Below, piece after piece: positions 17,829 through 27,747 of a stretch of DNA of 64,000 bases (the stretch's first letter is position 1; every line of letters begins with the position of its first letter). The notes below the pieces were generated by a model. It was given only the letters and a program-made list of their open reading frames with translations, was not told where the DNA came from and made no database searches. This stretch comes from Flavobacterium chilense (lineage in GTDB: Bacteria; Bacteroidota; Bacteroidia; Flavobacteriales; Flavobacteriaceae), in contig NZ_LSYT01000001.1 of the NCBI RefSeq assembly GCF_001602525.1, positions 930,001 to 994,000 on the forward strand. Reading direction: 5' to 3'. Made by a program: the position numbers and the translations under genes.

Positions 17829-18950
17829 ATGAAATGTAACAAACTAATATCAGCCGCTTTCTTATTCTTTAGTATTCAATTTTTCGGTCAGGTTTATACT
17901 GACAAAATCGTAGGAGAAAAAAACAAACAATTAAAAGATAGTCTTAAAACAATCGATTATCCTTATGCTCTGCCCATCTGGGGAGAAAAGGTAGCTCAAA
18001 AAGGGTATAATTTACCTTATTCTGCAGGGCTTTCAGTGAACTATTTCTGGCAGGATTCAGAAATTACGATAAAAAACCTTCAGGTAGGTTTTAATAATGG
18101 CCCCATGTATAATTTAGACGAAATTGTTCGTTTTGATAAATCGTCTGTAGAAGCCGGAGCGATCACAATCAGACCGGATATCTGGCTGCTTCCTTTTTTA
18201 AATGTCTACGGAATTTTTGGAAAAGCAAAACCTACTACCAAAATAAATGCGGGAATCTGGATTCCCGATGCCGATAATAACTGGTCGCAAATTGCCAGTT
18301 TTAATACCAAAGCCAATTTTGATGCGACGACGTTTGGATTAGGCTTAACGCCTACTATTGGTATTGGCGGCGGCTGGCTGGCTCTTGACATGAATATGTC
18401 CTGGAGCGATGTGAGTGCGCTGGATAAACCTGCTTTTTCTTATATTTTTGGACCAAGGCTTGGAAAAACCTTTAAACTTCGTAAGCCTGAAAGAACTATT
18501 GCTTTGTGGGTTGGCGGTTTCAGGGTTCACATTGAAGGAAATACGCAGGGAAATATTGCTTTATCTGATGTATTAAATCTGGATAACGCTCAGCAAAAAG
18601 TAGATGAAGGCTTGAACAAAGTATCTGAAAACCAGACAAAAGTTGATACCTGGTGGGATGGATTAACGGCTTCTCAGCAAAAAAATCCTGCCAATATTGC
18701 GAAACACAATACTGCTAACAGAGCGCTGGAATCTGCCGGAAACTTTTTAGCTACTCTGGATGGGGCTTTGAGTACTGCCGGATCATCAACGGTTCAGTAT
18801 TCTTTACAAAAGGCACCTAAAGATATGTGGAATTTTATTGTTGGGTCTCAGTTTCAATACAATAAACATATTATGTTTAGAGCAGAAGCCGGATTTTTAG
18901 GAACCCGTACACAATTTTTAACGGGTCTTCAGTACCGTTTTGGACTTTAA
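17829..18950 (+). CDS. Outer-membrane beta-barrel protein, function unknown
   Basis: A 373-residue exported protein: signal ending ..FFGQ, then strongly amphipathic strands (LPYSAGLSVNYFWQD, GITIGIGGGWLALDMNMSW-like pattern, AEAGFLGTRTQFLTGLQYRFGL) and a C-terminal aromatic-rich strand, typical of outer-membrane barrels. A helical, Asn/Gln-rich insert (about residues 250-310) probably projects outward or into the periplasm. No family name recognised. It is followed at 10 bases by a PorT-like barrel, so the two form an operon. Confidence 0.7.
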   Translation: MKCNKLISAAFLFFSIQFFGQVYTDKIVGEKNKQLKDSLKTIDYPYALPIWGEKVAQKGYNLPYSAGLSVNYFWQDSEITIKNLQVGFNNGPMYNLDEIVRFDKSSVEAGAITIRPDIWLLPFLNVYGIFGKAKPTTKINAGIWIPDADNNWSQIASFNTKANFDATTFGLGLTPTIGIGGGWLALDMNMSWSDVSALDKPAFSYIFGPRLGKTFKLRKPERTIALWVGGFRVHIEGNTQGNIALSDVLNLDNAQQKVDEGLNKVSENQTKVDTWWDGLTASQQKNPANIAKHNTANRALESAGNFLATLDGALSTAGSSTVQYSLQKAPKDMWNFIVGSQFQYNKHIMFRAEAGFLGTRTQFLTGLQYRFGL

Positions 18951-18960
18951 TCTTTTCTTT

Positions 18961-19734
18961 ATGAAAAAAGGTTTATGGTTACTTATCGCGTTATTTTGTA
19001 TCGCTCCTATACATTCTCAGGTTTTAATTTCTTTAATTTTTGGAGACAAACTTAATTCGCCATTTCTGGAATTTGGTTTAGAAGGCGGTGCCAATTTCTC
19101 TACTATTTCAGGCCTTGAAAGTACGGGAACAAATGTGGGTTTTAATCTTGGTTTTTACTTTGATTTCAGATCTAAACAAAATCCTGCCTGGATGATTAAT
19201 ACAGGTGTTATTGTGAAATCACCAATGGGTGCGCATGACATTCCGGTCTATTCTTTAAACGACGTCAATCTGGACAATACTTTTGCCGGAGGAAGCGTAA
19301 ACCGCGAAATACGTTACTTTAATGTGCCTATTTTGATTAAATATCAGTTTAAAAATAATATTTACCTTAAAACAGGTCCGCAATTTGGTTTATTGGCTAA
19401 AGCATTTGATGAATTTAAGAAAGAAGTTGACAAGGACGATGTGGTCTATAAAAAGAATATCAGGGATCAGATTCGGGTTATTGATGCCGGTATTGCTTTT
19501 GGCGCAGGTTATCATATGAATGTTGGCAATGGCTTGAATATAACGGTGCAATATTATTACGGACTGGTTCCGGTCATGAAAGGCGATGGTCCAAATGTGT
19601 ACAACAGATCATTCTATCTCACTGCCGGAATTCCTATAGGAAAAGGAAAAGCAGCGCAAAAACGAGCTGAAAAAGAAGCTGAACTAAATAAAGTTATTCT
19701 TCCTGAAGATGAAATGGTGAAACCTAAACAATAA
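18961..19734 (+). CDS. PorT-family outer-membrane beta-barrel protein
   Basis: Started at ATG 18961 (MKKGLWLLIALFCIAP); the frame opens 7 codons earlier inside the preceding gene's stop region. 257 residues: signal ending ..HSQ, then the PorT/outer-membrane beta-barrel pattern (FLEFGLEGGANFSTI, RYFNVPILIKYQF, LKTGPQFGLLAKA) and a charged periplasmic tail with KKRAEKEAELN-like composition. Family members are small membrane barrels of mixed function; a secretion role cannot be assumed. The stop is 2 bases from the convergent CheB-like gene. Confidence 0.8.
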   Translation: MKKGLWLLIALFCIAPIHSQVLISLIFGDKLNSPFLEFGLEGGANFSTISGLESTGTNVGFNLGFYFDFRSKQNPAWMINTGVIVKSPMGAHDIPVYSLNDVNLDNTFAGGSVNREIRYFNVPILIKYQFKNNIYLKTGPQFGLLAKAFDEFKKEVDKDDVVYKKNIRDQIRVIDAGIAFGAGYHMNVGNGLNITVQYYYGLVPVMKGDGPNVYNRSFYLTAGIPIGKGKAAQKRAEKEAELNKVILPEDEMVKPKQ

Positions 19735-19736
19735 TA

Positions 19737-20321
19737 TTAGGTATTGATAATGCTAATAAATTCCAGGATTTCCTGATTGTCCAATACAAAATCAGGAGCT
19801 GCATTTAAAACGGCATTGTGTGGCATAAAAGGCATTTCGGCTGCTGTTGGGTTTTGTACTACAATGGTTCCTCCGGCGGCTTTTATGGCTTTTAGACCAT
19901 AAGTACCATCGGTATTGGATCCTGATAATAAAATGCCCACTAAAGTTTCTTTGTAAACTTCGGCAGCAGACTCAAAAGAAACATCTATGCTTGGACGACT
20001 GTAGTTTATTTTCTCGGAAATATCTAAAGAAAGTGTATCGTTTTTTTCGAATAGTAAATGATAATTTGAAGGCGCTACATAAACAAATCCGGGTAAAAGC
20101 GGCACTTTATCTTCAACCGGTTTTACTGAAACTTTTGATTTTAGCGTAATTAATTCTTCTAATGTCTGATCATCTGTACTTTTCCTGTGTACTACAATTA
20201 CAATAGCAAAACCATTTAGTTGAGGCAAATCAGGTAAAATTTGCATCAAAGCATTTAAACTTCCTGCCGATCCGCCAATGATGACTACTTTGCAATTTGA
20301 TATTATTTTACTTTCCTCCAT
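19737..20321 (-). CDS. CheB-type methylesterase domain, stand-alone
   Basis: A 194-residue protein consisting of a CheB catalytic domain without receiver. Visible triad elements: Ser in IIGGSAGSL (residue ~18), His in VVHRKST (~46), Asp in SGSNTDGTYG (~136). CheB removes methyl or amide groups from chemoreceptor glutamates. No chemoreceptor or CheA is seen here; instead it overlaps the CheR-like gene by 19 bases and follows two sensor kinases, so it probably tunes a kinase-based pathway. Confidence 0.88.
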   Translation of the reverse strand: MEESKIISNCKVVIIGGSAGSLNALMQILPDLPQLNGFAIVIVVHRKSTDDQTLEELITLKSKVSVKPVEDKVPLLPGFVYVAPSNYHLLFEKNDTLSLDISEKINYSRPSIDVSFESAAEVYKETLVGILLSGSNTDGTYGLKAIKAAGGTIVVQNPTAAEMPFMPHNAVLNAAPDFVLDNQEILEFISIINT

Positions 20322-21112
20322 ATTTTTTCTTTGCCTAACTGTTTGTATTTGTTTGGCGCTATAGAATATTTTATTGTTTCTTTTGTTCCTAATGCCAGAA
20401 AACCTAAAACAGCTAAACTTTCGTCAAATAAATTAATGACTCTTTTTTGGAGATCATTATCAAAATAAATTAAAACATTACGGCACAATATCATATCAAA
20501 TTCATTAAATGAAGTATCTGAAACGAGGTTGTGCTGTGAGAAAACCATTTTTTCTGCCAGTTCTTCATTAAACTTGGCAATGCCATAATTAGCAATATAG
20601 TAACTTGAAAAATCTTCCTGTCCGCCGGCATCACGATAGTTTTCTGAATATTCTTTCATCATCCGTAAAGGGAAAATTCCTTTTTTGGCTGTTTCCAGAA
20701 CTGTAGCATTTATATCTGTGGCATAAATAAGGGATTTGTGGAGCAAACCTGCTTCTTTTAGCATAATGGCCATCGAATATACTTCTTCGCCTGTAGAACA
20801 TCCGGCATGCCATAATCTAATAAAGGGTTTTGTCCCTAATAAGGGTAATATTTCTTTTCTGAGAACAGTATAAAAAGCCGGGTCACGAAACATCTCTGTA
20901 ACATTTACCGTAATTTCGTCGACCATTCTTTTATAATACTCGGTATCATATCGAACTCTTGAGAGAAATTCATGAAAATGAGTAAATCCATCCAAATGCA
21001 TTACCCGGTTTACGCGTCGTTTTAACGAAGCTCTCGAATAACTGCTAAAGTCAAAACCATAATATTCATAAACATCATTAATAAGTGTTTCTAACTCGAT
21101 ATCTTCAATCAT
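20303..21112 (-). CDS. CheR-type SAM-dependent protein methyltransferase
   Basis: A 269-residue CheR protein: helical N-terminal domain (YGFDFSSYSRASLKRRVNR), then the methyltransferase domain with the SAM loop RLWHAGCSTGEEVYSMA, ATDINATVLETA and FDMILCRNVLIYFD. It would methylate glutamates of a sensor protein, countered by the adjacent CheB. The 19-base overlap with that gene indicates coupled translation. The receiver gene upstream is 6 bases away. Confidence 0.92.
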   Translation of the reverse strand: MIEDIELETLINDVYEYYGFDFSSYSRASLKRRVNRVMHLDGFTHFHEFLSRVRYDTEYYKRMVDEITVNVTEMFRDPAFYTVLRKEILPLLGTKPFIRLWHAGCSTGEEVYSMAIMLKEAGLLHKSLIYATDINATVLETAKKGIFPLRMMKEYSENYRDAGGQEDFSSYYIANYGIAKFNEELAEKMVFSQHNLVSDTSFNEFDMILCRNVLIYFDNDLQKRVINLFDESLAVLGFLALGTKETIKYSIAPNKYKQLGKEKIWRKVK

Positions 21113-21118
21113 AATCCA

Positions 21119-21484
21119 TTAAATTTTGCTTAAAAGAAGCAGTAATTTATCCACATCAACCGGTTTAGAGATGTACGCATCTGCTCCGGCCTCCAAACAT
21201 TTCTCTTTATCTCCTACCATTGCCTGTGCCGTTACTACCACAATAAAAACTGATCTTCTGCCAGGAAGTGCCTTTATTAACGGAATAGCATCGTAACCAT
21301 CCATCTCAGGCATCATCATATCAATCAAAACCGCATCGATATGTTCATCAGTACTTAATAGTTTCAAAGCTTCTTCGGCACTTAAACAAGACAAGCAATC
21401 ATATGATTTGGCACGTAAAGTGTGTTCTAAAGCAAAAATGTTTCTAGAATCATCATCAATAATTAAGAGTCTTTTTTTATTCAT
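21119..21484 (-). CDS. Single-domain response regulator
   Basis: A 121-residue receiver: acidic pocket IIDDDSRN, phospho-acceptor Asp in AVLIDMMMPEMDGYD (about residue 56), switch Thr in VVTAQAM, Lys in ISKPVD. No output domain. The sequence is close to the third receiver of the hybrid kinase upstream (same IDDDxRNIFAL/VDDDVRNIYSL pattern), so the two probably arose by duplication and may share a phosphodonor. Confidence 0.92.
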   Translation of the reverse strand: MNKKRLLIIDDDSRNIFALEHTLRAKSYDCLSCLSAEEALKLLSTDEHIDAVLIDMMMPEMDGYDAIPLIKALPGRRSVFIVVVTAQAMVGDKEKCLEAGADAYISKPVDVDKLLLLLSKI

Positions 21485-21535
21485 TTCGTCTACTTTTTAT
21501 TTTTTTGTCACGAATGTGCGTTCTGTTTTTTTGCC

Positions 21536-21609
21536 ACGAATTGCACGAATCTGCCCTAATTTTTAAATTCCTGCTTTACTTTTAATTTGTGGAAATTCGG
21601 GCAATTCGT
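21536..21609. repeat. Intergenic inverted repeat with CACGAATT words
   Basis: ACGAATTGC (21536-21544) pairs with GCAATTCGT (21601-21609) across an AT-rich spacer in the 140-base gap between the lone receiver and the hybrid kinase. GTCACGAA/GCCACGAA words repeat within it. Belongs to the simple-word intergenic repeats of this genome. Confidence 0.5.
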
Positions 21610-21624
21610 AGCGTCTTTTTTATT

Positions 21625-24600
21625 TTATATTTTATCGTACAACCATACTCTCAATAACGAAAGTAACTGATCAATATCTACCGGTTTGGTGATATAATCT
21701 GAAGCTCCCGCCTTAATACATTTTTCTCTGTCGCCTGTCATAGCCTTGGCTGTTACAGCTATTAAAGGTAAGTTTAAAAATTTAGGCATGCTACGGATTT
21801 TTTCGGCAGTTTCGTAACCATCCATATTCGGCATCATCATATCCAGTAAAACAATATCTGTATCCGGATTTTCATTTAATGTTTTAATGGCTTCTTTACC
21901 ATCAAAAGCAGTAATGACATTCATTTTAAAAACTTCCAGGGCTTTTGTAAGCGAATAAATATTACGAACATCATCGTCTACAATCAATACTTTTTTCTCG
22001 TGTAGAATGTTGTTGAGTAAATTTAGCTTTTTATAGCTTTCTTTTTTGTCTTTTGCATCTTTTTTATCTTCGACTAAATGAAGGAAAAGCGAAACTTCAT
22101 CCAGCATTCTTTGGTACGAATGTGCAGTTTTTACAATAATAGAATCAGCATATTTTTTAATTTTAACTTCTTCTTTCATCGATAAACTTTTTCCTGTAAA
22201 TACAATTACAGGCAGGTTTTCTAATCCCGGAGATTTCTTCACGCCATCTAAAATCTGATAAGCATGTTTGTCCGGAATTCCCATATCAAGAATCACACAA
22301 TCTACTTCGGTTTTGGTAAGTGCTTCTAATCCTTGTGAAACTTCACTTTTTATTTCGGAGTTGATATTGTATGTTTCTAAAAAGTAGGCTAATGCTTTTG
22401 CATGTTTTGGATTATCTTCTATAATCAGAACTTTTTGGGCTTCTTTATTAATGATATGTTCAATTCGTAAAAACACATCCGGAATTTTATCAAAAGCAAC
22501 CGGTTTGTCTAAGAAATCTACGGCTCCTTTTAGCAAACTTTCCTGTTTCAATTTGTGCGATGACATAATATGAACCGGAATATGTTTGGTTTCTGCATGG
22601 TTTTTTAATTCTTCCAGTACTTCCCAGCCACTTTTTATTGGTAATTCGATATCCAGTAAAACTCCAACCGGTTTATAATGCAAAGTAAAATTAAGCGCAT
22701 AATCGCCTCGGACAGAAACAATACCTTTGTATCCTTTTTTTCTGGTAAAGGTTAAAAGTGATTTGGCAAAATTGATGTCATCCTCGACAATTAAAATGAC
22801 TTTATCTCCCGGTAAAACAGAATCTCTGTCATCTTCGATTTCATCAGGAATTGTTGCGCTGATGTATTTGTTTTTTGCAGTTGTTTTTTCATCCGGTTCA
22901 ACCTCAGTAAATTCAGTTGGCGGTATTTTTTCTACATTGATTTTATGAATGGCAGATCCAAAAACAGGCAAACATAATGTAAATGTACTTCCTTGATTAA
23001 CTTTACTATGCAGGATAATCTCGCCTCGAAGCAGTTTTGCCAGTTCTCTGCTAATAGACAACCCTAAACCGGTTCCGCCATATTTACGTTTTGTAGAACC
23101 ATCTGCTTGTTGGAAAGCTTCAAAAACTAAAGGCTGTTTTTCTAACGGAATTCCGATTCCGGTATCTTTTACAATAAAACAAATAATTTTATCGTCGTCT
23201 GTACTTATTTTAATTTCCAGACTAACTGTACCTTTTTCAGTGAATTTTATCGCATTCGAAATCAGGTTTTTCAGAATTTGCTCTAAACGCATTTTGTCTG
23301 TTTTAATGACAATTGGCGCATCTTTCGAAATGATTTCAAAAGCAACTCCTTTCTCTTTTGCTACCTGATTGAATAAATTCCATAACGTATCCGTGATTTC
23401 TTTTGTTGAAACATCTAAGAACTCCAACTCCATTTTTCCGGCTTCGATTTTCGAAAGATCCAGAATCTCATCGATCAATCCTAATAAACTGTTTCCTGAA
23501 CTCTGGATTACTTTGGCAAACTCAATTTCTTCGGCTACCATGCTTTTGTTATTATTTTCGGATAACAAACGGCTTAACAGCAAAATCGAATTTAAAGGAG
23601 TTCTTAATTCGTGCGACATATTTGCCAAAAACTCTGATTTGTAACGTGTAGTCAGTTCCAGAGCTTCTGATTTCTTCTGGATTTCGTTGTTTTTTTCTTC
23701 CAGTAAAACACTTCTTTCAGACAATTCTTCATTGGTTTGTTCCAGTTCTTCCTGTTGTACACGAAGTTCTTCTTCAGAAGCCTGAAGTTTTTCTGTTTGT
23801 GCTTCTAATTCTGCATTGATCGCTTCCAGTTCGCTGTGCTGAACCTGAAGTTCTTCAGACTGCGCTTTGGTTTCTTCCAGTAATTCGAGTACTCTTTTTC
23901 TGTTTTGAGTTGATTTAATAGCAATTCCAATATTATTTGCAACTGTTCTTAAAAATTCCAGATGCAGGTCCGAAAATCCATAAATACTTGCTAATTCCAT
24001 GGCACCTTCGATCCTGTTATCCAACAAAGGAAGGGCAACAATATGAGTAGGTTTTATTTGTCCTAAAGCATAATTAATCTGAATATCATCCGGAGATAAT
24101 GTTTTTAATTCCAGTAATTTTCCTGAAACTATTGCCTGACCAATTAAGCCTTCTCCTTTTTGGATTCGTTCTCTATTTTTACTTGGTATATAGCTATATC
24201 CTCCGGCTGCATAAAGTTCATTATCTTCTAAAACATATAAAACTCCTGCACTGCTATTGGTATACTGACATACAAATTCGATTACATCTTTAGATAATTT
24301 TTGCATCAGTTTGTCGCCAAGCATCACATTATTCAAATTCGCAATACCGGTTTGAAGCCATTCTTTTTGTGACAATAAATCGAAAGAACTTTTAAGCGAA
24401 ACACCCATATTATTCAATGATTCTCCCACACTTCCCAATGCATCAGCTTTGGTATCGTCTACACGAATGTCATAATTTCCGTTCGAAATATTGCTGGCAA
24501 TCGTACTGATAACATCAATTCTGTCTGCAGTTTCCCTGTCTTTTTTCTCGAGTTCGTTTTGAAGTAAAGCACGTTCGTTAAAATCTTTTAATATTCTGAT

Positions 24601-25194
24601 TAAAAACACAATCGAAATAATAAAGGCGATAATAAAAGCAACAATGATCAGGATAACGCTGTAATTACCATAGCGTTCTGAATTCTCGTTTCGTTCTTTT
24701 AAAAGATTTTGTTCTGTGTTTTCAATTGATTTAATTTTTGCACGCAAATCGCTCATCATATTACGGCCTTCGGTAAGGTCGAATGTGGCTGAGTTTTTTC
24801 CGAAACGTTTTTTTACAATTTGATTGTTCAGGTATTTAAAAAAATTGTCGCGCAGCGTTTTTAATTCTTTTAACTGTGTTTGTTGTGAAGAATTATCGAT
24901 TGTAAGTTCAGTTACTTTTTCAAAATAAGCATTTGATTTTGCTTCAGCATCATTGTATCTTTCTACAAACTGTTCGTCGCCCGTAATTAGATAACCTCGC
25001 ATGCTGGTTTGCGCTTCTGTAATGATAGCCGAACCTTCGTTGAGATTATAAATAACATCCTGAGTATGATTGACCCAGGAATTGCTGTCTAACAAGCTTT
25101 TTATACTAAGATACGAGGCTGTCGAACTAATCATTAAGACCAGCAACGAAACCGTTGAACTTATTAATAAATTTCTTTTAAAATTACTCTTCAT
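21625..25194 (-). CDS. Hybrid sensor histidine kinase: CHASE3-HAMP-GAF-HisKA-HATPase-3x receiver
   Basis: An 1189-residue membrane kinase. TM1 at about 9-31, CHASE3 sensor about 35-170, TM2 about 177-197, HAMP about 200-265, GAF about 285-425, a long Glu-rich coiled coil 430-520, HisKA with phospho-His in NMSHELRTP (about 533), HATPase with DTGIGI and GGTGLGLS. Three receivers follow: about 805-920 (LLDIELP), 930-1045 (ILDMGIP) and 1070-1189 (LLDMMMP). CHASE3 senses an unknown periplasmic signal. The three receivers and the nearby CheB/CheR pair suggest methylation-tuned multistep phosphorelay (inference). It lies 16 bases downstream of the receiver-kinase. Confidence 0.92.
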   Translation of the reverse strand: MKSNFKRNLLISSTVSLLVLMISSTASYLSIKSLLDSNSWVNHTQDVIYNLNEGSAIITEAQTSMRGYLITGDEQFVERYNDAEAKSNAYFEKVTELTIDNSSQQTQLKELKTLRDNFFKYLNNQIVKKRFGKNSATFDLTEGRNMMSDLRAKIKSIENTEQNLLKERNENSERYGNYSVILIIVAFIIAFIISIVFLIRILKDFNERALLQNELEKKDRETADRIDVISTIASNISNGNYDIRVDDTKADALGSVGESLNNMGVSLKSSFDLLSQKEWLQTGIANLNNVMLGDKLMQKLSKDVIEFVCQYTNSSAGVLYVLEDNELYAAGGYSYIPSKNRERIQKGEGLIGQAIVSGKLLELKTLSPDDIQINYALGQIKPTHIVALPLLDNRIEGAMELASIYGFSDLHLEFLRTVANNIGIAIKSTQNRKRVLELLEETKAQSEELQVQHSELEAINAELEAQTEKLQASEEELRVQQEELEQTNEELSERSVLLEEKNNEIQKKSEALELTTRYKSEFLANMSHELRTPLNSILLLSRLLSENNNKSMVAEEIEFAKVIQSSGNSLLGLIDEILDLSKIEAGKMELEFLDVSTKEITDTLWNLFNQVAKEKGVAFEIISKDAPIVIKTDKMRLEQILKNLISNAIKFTEKGTVSLEIKISTDDDKIICFIVKDTGIGIPLEKQPLVFEAFQQADGSTKRKYGGTGLGLSISRELAKLLRGEIILHSKVNQGSTFTLCLPVFGSAIHKINVEKIPPTEFTEVEPDEKTTAKNKYISATIPDEIEDDRDSVLPGDKVILIVEDDINFAKSLLTFTRKKGYKGIVSVRGDYALNFTLHYKPVGVLLDIELPIKSGWEVLEELKNHAETKHIPVHIMSSHKLKQESLLKGAVDFLDKPVAFDKIPDVFLRIEHIINKEAQKVLIIEDNPKHAKALAYFLETYNINSEIKSEVSQGLEALTKTEVDCVILDMGIPDKHAYQILDGVKKSPGLENLPVIVFTGKSLSMKEEVKIKKYADSIIVKTAHSYQRMLDEVSLFLHLVEDKKDAKDKKESYKKLNLLNNILHEKKVLIVDDDVRNIYSLTKALEVFKMNVITAFDGKEAIKTLNENPDTDIVLLDMMMPNMDGYETAEKIRSMPKFLNLPLIAVTAKAMTGDREKCIKAGASDYITKPVDIDQLLSLLRVWLYDKI

Positions 25195-25209
25195 GTTTTT
25201 TGGTTATAG

Positions 25210-26424
25210 TTATTCGTATTTTAATGGAAGTATGATAATAAAGCTTGCTCCCTTGCCCAGCTGACTTTTTGCTGTAATTAATCCGTTGTGTTTTTCTATG
25301 ATTTTTTTGGCAATTGCCAGTCCAATTCCGGTTCCTTCGTAAGACTGACGATCGTTTAAGCTTTGGAAAATAATGAAAATACGATCGAGATAAATTTCAT
25401 CAAAACCAATTCCGTTATCTTTTACAGTAATTCTGCAAAATTTCCCTTGCGGGGAAACAGGACTGTCAAACGATTTGTTTGAAATGATTTCTGAGGTAAT
25501 TTCGATTAACGGATGTTCTGAGTTTCCGGAAAACTTCAGGGCATTTCCGATCAGATTCTGAAAAACCTGTCTCAGCTGACTCGGAATACTGTCTATAGTA
25601 GGAAGTTCGCTGGTTCTTATGGTAGCATTTTTTCTCTCGATCAGATAATCAAAATCCGAAAGGACTTCCTGCAAAACCACATTTAAGTCTGTTACTTCCG
25701 GTTTTACCTGCGACGATAATCTGGAATAAGCCAGTAAGTCTGTAATTAAAGTCTGCATTCTTTCGGCTGATTTAATCGTACGATCTACATAATCAACCGC
25801 TTTTGCATCATTAGCAAGATAAAGTTCTTTGATAATTTTTATAAAGATCTGGATCTTTCGGATCGGTTCATTTAAATCGTGCGAAACGACCCAGGAAAAT
25901 TGTTGGAGTTCGTGGTTTTTCATCTCTAATTCTTCGTTTTTCAAAACCAGTTCTTTGGTCCTTTCCGCGATTTTAATTTCGAGATTGTCCTGTGCTTCTT
26001 TCCTGATTTTTATTTCTTTAGAAAGCAATTCTTTAATTCCTTTCAGCTCATTTTGCTGTTCATAGATCTTAAGGAATGTTTTTACTTTTAAAATCAATAA
26101 ATCAGAATCGACAGGCTTTGTAATGTATTCTACCGCACCGGTTTCGTACCCTTTAAAAATGTATTTTTTTTCAATATTAAGTGCTGATAGAAAAATAACC
26201 GGAATGTCTTTAGTGCGTTTGTTGCCCGAAAGGATTTTAACCACTTCAAATCCGTCAAGTCCCGGCATCTGAACGTCCATTATAATCAGGCAATAATTTG
26301 TTTTAAGGATTTTTTTCAGGGCTTCTTCCCCCGACTCCGCAGTATCTACGTCGATATTATGCAGCTCTAATGTTTTTTTTAAGGCAATGATATTGGCCTT
26401 TATATCGTCTACAATTAATACCAT
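25210..26424 (-). CDS. Cytoplasmic receiver-histidine kinase
   Basis: A 404-residue protein with reversed hybrid order: receiver at 1-120 (LIVDDIKAN, Asp in LIIMDVQMPGLDG, ITKPVD), coiled linker about 125-175, HisKA with phospho-His in VVSHDLNEP, HATPase about 280-404 with DNGIGF and YEGTGIGLAIAKK. No membrane segment, so its input is likely phosphorylation of its own receiver by another kinase. First gene of the five-gene signalling operon running down to 19737. Confidence 0.92.
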   Translation of the reverse strand: MVLIVDDIKANIIALKKTLELHNIDVDTAESGEEALKKILKTNYCLIIMDVQMPGLDGFEVVKILSGNKRTKDIPVIFLSALNIEKKYIFKGYETGAVEYITKPVDSDLLILKVKTFLKIYEQQNELKGIKELLSKEIKIRKEAQDNLEIKIAERTKELVLKNEELEMKNHELQQFSWVVSHDLNEPIRKIQIFIKIIKELYLANDAKAVDYVDRTIKSAERMQTLITDLLAYSRLSSQVKPEVTDLNVVLQEVLSDFDYLIERKNATIRTSELPTIDSIPSQLRQVFQNLIGNALKFSGNSEHPLIEITSEIISNKSFDSPVSPQGKFCRITVKDNGIGFDEIYLDRIFIIFQSLNDRQSYEGTGIGLAIAKKIIEKHNGLITAKSQLGKGASFIIILPLKYE

Positions 26425-26724
26425 ACTGTTTTTAGGGGAGTAAAATGTTAGGAATAAAATTCGTTTTTGGTTTGAAAAATATTGAAAATGCCCTTTAAAA
26501 ATAGCTGATCCTATTATTAAACAACATTGGCAAAGCCTTCAAATGTATAAAAAAAAAGAGGAAAGGAATTTTATCGAAATTGAAAATCGTTACATAATTC
26601 CCATGTTTGACCTTAAAATTGCACAACCATTTTTATTGGGATAATTTTAAAATTCTTTCGGTTAATCTGGTTTTCTTTCATTAACTACTTTAGAGTCAGA
26701 TTAATTGCTCTAAACTTACGAATT
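26425..26724. other. Intergenic region between divergent signalling operon and SDR gene
   Basis: 300 bases, AT-rich, carrying the divergent promoters. I see no ORF and no clear palindrome; short TTAA/CTTT words only. Confidence 0.45.
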
Positions 26725-27573
26725 ATGAAAAAGACACAAACATTTCCGGAACAAAAACAGGAGCTTCCGGGACACGAATATAAAATGAATCCGGAACCTG
26801 AAATTATAAGAGAAAATTATGTGGGGAGCGGGAAACTACTGGGAAAAGTCGCTTTTATAACCGGCGGTGACAGCGGTATTGGCCGAAGTGTTGCGGTACA
26901 TTTTGCCAGAGAAGGCGCTAATATTGCCATTGTTTATCTCAAAGAAGATAAAGATGCACTGGCAACCAAAGAATTAATTGAAAAAGAAGGCCAGCAATGT
27001 TTGATTATCAGCGGTGATTTAAAAGACGAAAAATTCTGCAAAAGTGCTGTGAAAAAGTGCCAGATCTTATTCAAAAAAATAAATATTGTGGTTAATAATG
27101 CTGCTGTACAATTCCCTCAAAACGAGTTAGAAAAAATAACAGCTTCTCAGCTTCATAAAACATTCGAAACCAATATCTATCCGTATTTTTATATTACAAA
27201 AGCAGCTTTACCTTTCTTAGAAAAAGGCGATACTATTATCAACACCAGTTCGGTCACAGCCTATCGCGGCAGTGAGCATCTGGCAGATTATGCGAGTACA
27301 AAAGGGGCTATTGTAAGTTTTACGCGATCTTTATCGACAATGCTTGCCAAAAAACAAATCCGTGTAAATGGTGTTGCTCCCGGTCCTATCTGGACACCGC
27401 TAATCGTGGCCAGTTTTGATAATCTAGCAGATTTTGGAAAAGACAATCCAATGGAACGAGCCGGACAGCCATCTGAAGTCGCTCCTGCTTATGTTTTTCT
27501 GGCTTGCGAAGACAGTAGTTATATCACCGGACAATTTATCCATATTAATGGTGGTGAATTGGTTGGTGGGTAA
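26725..27573 (+). CDS. SDR-family NAD(P)-dependent oxidoreductase (YghA/YhdF-like)
   Basis: A 282-residue short-chain dehydrogenase with the extended N-terminus of the YghA/YhdF group (FPEQKQELPGHEYKMNP). Rossmann motif TGGDSGIGRS near residue 47, NNAAVQ, catalytic Ser in NTSSVTAY and Tyr-Lys in YASTKGA, and VNGVAPGPIWTPL. It oxidises or reduces an unknown alcohol/carbonyl; the group is associated with general stress. Monocistronic, with its own upstream region. Confidence 0.9.
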   Translation: MKKTQTFPEQKQELPGHEYKMNPEPEIIRENYVGSGKLLGKVAFITGGDSGIGRSVAVHFAREGANIAIVYLKEDKDALATKELIEKEGQQCLIISGDLKDEKFCKSAVKKCQILFKKINIVVNNAAVQFPQNELEKITASQLHKTFETNIYPYFYITKAALPFLEKGDTIINTSSVTAYRGSEHLADYASTKGAIVSFTRSLSTMLAKKQIRVNGVAPGPIWTPLIVASFDNLADFGKDNPMERAGQPSEVAPAYVFLACEDSSYITGQFIHINGGELVGG

Positions 27574-27747
27574 TTTATAAGTACTAAGATTCTGAGTTTT
27601 TATCCTGACTTTAATAGTATAATTTAATCTCGTAAAAACGCAAAGTTTTTAGTTTATCAAATCTTAAATAAAAACATGACGTCTCGCCTTTACGAGATTT
27701 CAAAACCTTAGCATCTTAGTATCTCAGAACCTTAGCACCTTAAAAAA

